Below are positions 57,379-58,343 of a DNA stretch of 58,343 nt, one piece after another. The stretch spans positions 1 through 58,343 of the forward strand of contig NZ_VMNB01000007.1 in NCBI RefSeq assembly GCF_013277515.1. Direction: 5' to 3'. This DNA comes from Streptococcus sp. k-402 (GTDB lineage Bacteria > Bacillota > Bacilli > Lactobacillales > Streptococcaceae). A program made the position numbers and the translations under genes. The notes under the pieces were generated by a model that was not told where the DNA came from, searched no databases, and was given only the letters and a program-made list of their open reading frames with translations. The first letter of the stretch is position 1. Every line of letters starts with the position of its first letter.

Positions 57379-58324
57379 TGTCGCCAAACTTGCAGGCGTC
57401 AGCCCTACTACCGTTTCTCGGGTTATCAATAAAAAAGGTTATCTATCTGAGAAAACCATCCAAAAAGTCAATGAAGCCATGCGGGAATTGGGCTATAAAC
57501 CCAACAACCTAGCTCGTAGTTTGCAAGGAAAATCAGCTAAGTTAATCGGCTTGATTTTTCCCAATATTTCCAATGTTTTCTACGCAGAATTGATTGATAA
57601 GCTGGAACACCAGCTTTTTAAGAATGGTTACAAGACCATCATCTGCAACAGTGAGCATGACTCTGAAAAGGAATGCGAGTACATCGAAATGTTGGAAGCC
57701 AATCAGGTGGATGGCATTATTTCTGGTAGTCACAACCTAGGAATTGAAGACTATAATCGTGTGACAGCACCGATTATTTCCTTTGACCGAAACCTATCAC
57801 CAGACATTCCTGTCGTTTCCTCTGACAACTATGCTGGTGGAGTTCTTGCTGCCCAGACTTTGGTCAAGACAGGAGCCCAGTCTATCATCATGATTACAGG
57901 GAATGACAATTCTAATTCGCCAACTGGACTACGCCACGCTGGTTTTGCATCTATTCTGCCAAATGCCCCTATTATCAATGTTTCCAGTGACTTTTCTCCA
58001 GTTAGAAAGGAAATGGAAATCAAAAATATCTTGACCCGTCAAAAACCAGACGCCATTTTTGCTTCAGATGACTTAACAGCTATTCTGGTCATTAAAATCG
58101 CTCAAGAACTGGGCATTTCTGTCCCTGAAGAGCTTAAAGTCATCGGATACGATGGAACCTACTTTATCGAGAATTACTACCCTCAACTGGCTACTATCAA
58201 GCAACCTTTGGAAGAAATTGCCTGCCTTACTGTTGACCTCCTCTTGCAAAAAATCGAAGGCAAGGAAGTTGCCACAACAGGTTACTTTTTACCAGTTACA
58301 TTATTACCAGGAAAAAGTATTTAA
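57359..58324 (+). CDS. scrR: Sucrose operon repressor (LacI family)
   Basis: 321 residues. The N-terminal LacI HTH reads TDVAKLAGVSPTTVSRVINK at 6-25, followed by the hinge helix NNLARSLQG. A periplasmic-binding-like effector domain is from about 62. It is expected to repress scrA and scrB until the inducer (a sucrose or fructose phosphate) binds. The ATG is inside scrB (20-bp overlap), so translation is coupled. The TAA stop coincides with the beginning of a BOX element. Confidence 0.94.
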   Translation: MVAKLTDVAKLAGVSPTTVSRVINKKGYLSEKTIQKVNEAMRELGYKPNNLARSLQGKSAKLIGLIFPNISNVFYAELIDKLEHQLFKNGYKTIICNSEHDSEKECEYIEMLEANQVDGIISGSHNLGIEDYNRVTAPIISFDRNLSPDIPVVSSDNYAGGVLAAQTLVKTGAQSIIMITGNDNSNSPTGLRHAGFASILPNAPIINVSSDFSPVRKEMEIKNILTRQKPDAIFASDDLTAILVIKIAQELGISVPEELKVIGYDGTYFIENYYPQLATIKQPLEEIACLTVDLLLQKIEGKEVATTGYFLPVTLLPGKSI

Positions 58325-58343
58325 TACTCTTCGAAAATCTCTT
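58323..58343 (-). repeat. BOX element, truncated by the window edge
   Basis: AATACTCTTCGAAAATCTCT is the same end sequence as the BOX copies at 7421 and 19051. The rest lies beyond the window. Confidence 0.75.

Overview
The window is low-GC Firmicute chromosome, almost certainly from the Streptococcus mitis group (S. pneumoniae, S. pseudopneumoniae or S. mitis). The grounds are four BOX repeat copies, an ISL3/IS1167-type transposase remnant, a Zmp/IgA1-protease-type gene with an N-terminal LPNTG, the murM/murN branching pair, an NADPH-oxidase-like flavocytochrome (SpNOX type), and a gene order that resembles the pneumococcal chromosome as I remember it. The murM product is quite unlike the pneumococcal R6 protein I recall, so S. 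mitis or a mosaic strain is plausible. No tRNA, rRNA or CRISPR array was seen.

Layout. 1-1765: N-terminal end of a surface zinc metalloprotease gene, then a decayed IS fragment. 1805-21539: housekeeping genes, all on the minus strand: rplK-rplA with a structured spacer, a peptidoglycan carboxypeptidase, a HIT protein, an M42 peptidase, brnQ, a rhodanese, a uracil-DNA glycosylase-like gene, pepV, a nitroreductase, a phosphoesterase, uvrC, a matrixin-like protease, murN/murM, estA, RNase J2 and recJ. 21641-25998, plus strand: a four-gene amino-acid ABC transporter, then the SpNOX-like gene. 26010-37652, minus strand: msmK (with a catabolite-response site), a PucR-like regulator, mrnC, cysS, a double-GNAT protein, cysE, pnp, a four-copy array of terminator-like palindromes, and metF/metE under an MtaR-type palindrome.

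37897-51658 is the accessory part. It is a type I restriction-modification locus read in the order hsdR, DUF6261-like gene, YobI-like ATPase, hsdS, KAP-like ATPase, hsdM, followed by a DUF1722 gene and a TIGR02328 gene. The two large P-loop ATPases share one plan: two transmembrane helices sit between Walker A and Walker B. They lie directly on either side of hsdS with almost no spacing, so this looks like a composite system rather than a plain restriction locus. hsdR carries an in-frame TGA where a tryptophan codon is expected, and the DUF1722 gene also has an in-frame TGA. Restriction may therefore be silenced or weakened while the methylase and the ATPases stay intact. Five degenerate palindromes spaced 41-42 bp follow hsdR.

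51771-58343: a VTT/DedA-like membrane protein, then a complete sucrose module. scrK and the PTS transporter scrA are on the minus strand, and scrB and scrR diverge from them. A LacI-type operator lies inside the scrB promoter spacer, and a cre-like site follows the scrA promoter. BOX elements sit exactly at the stop codons of scrA, scrR and the glycosylase-like gene.
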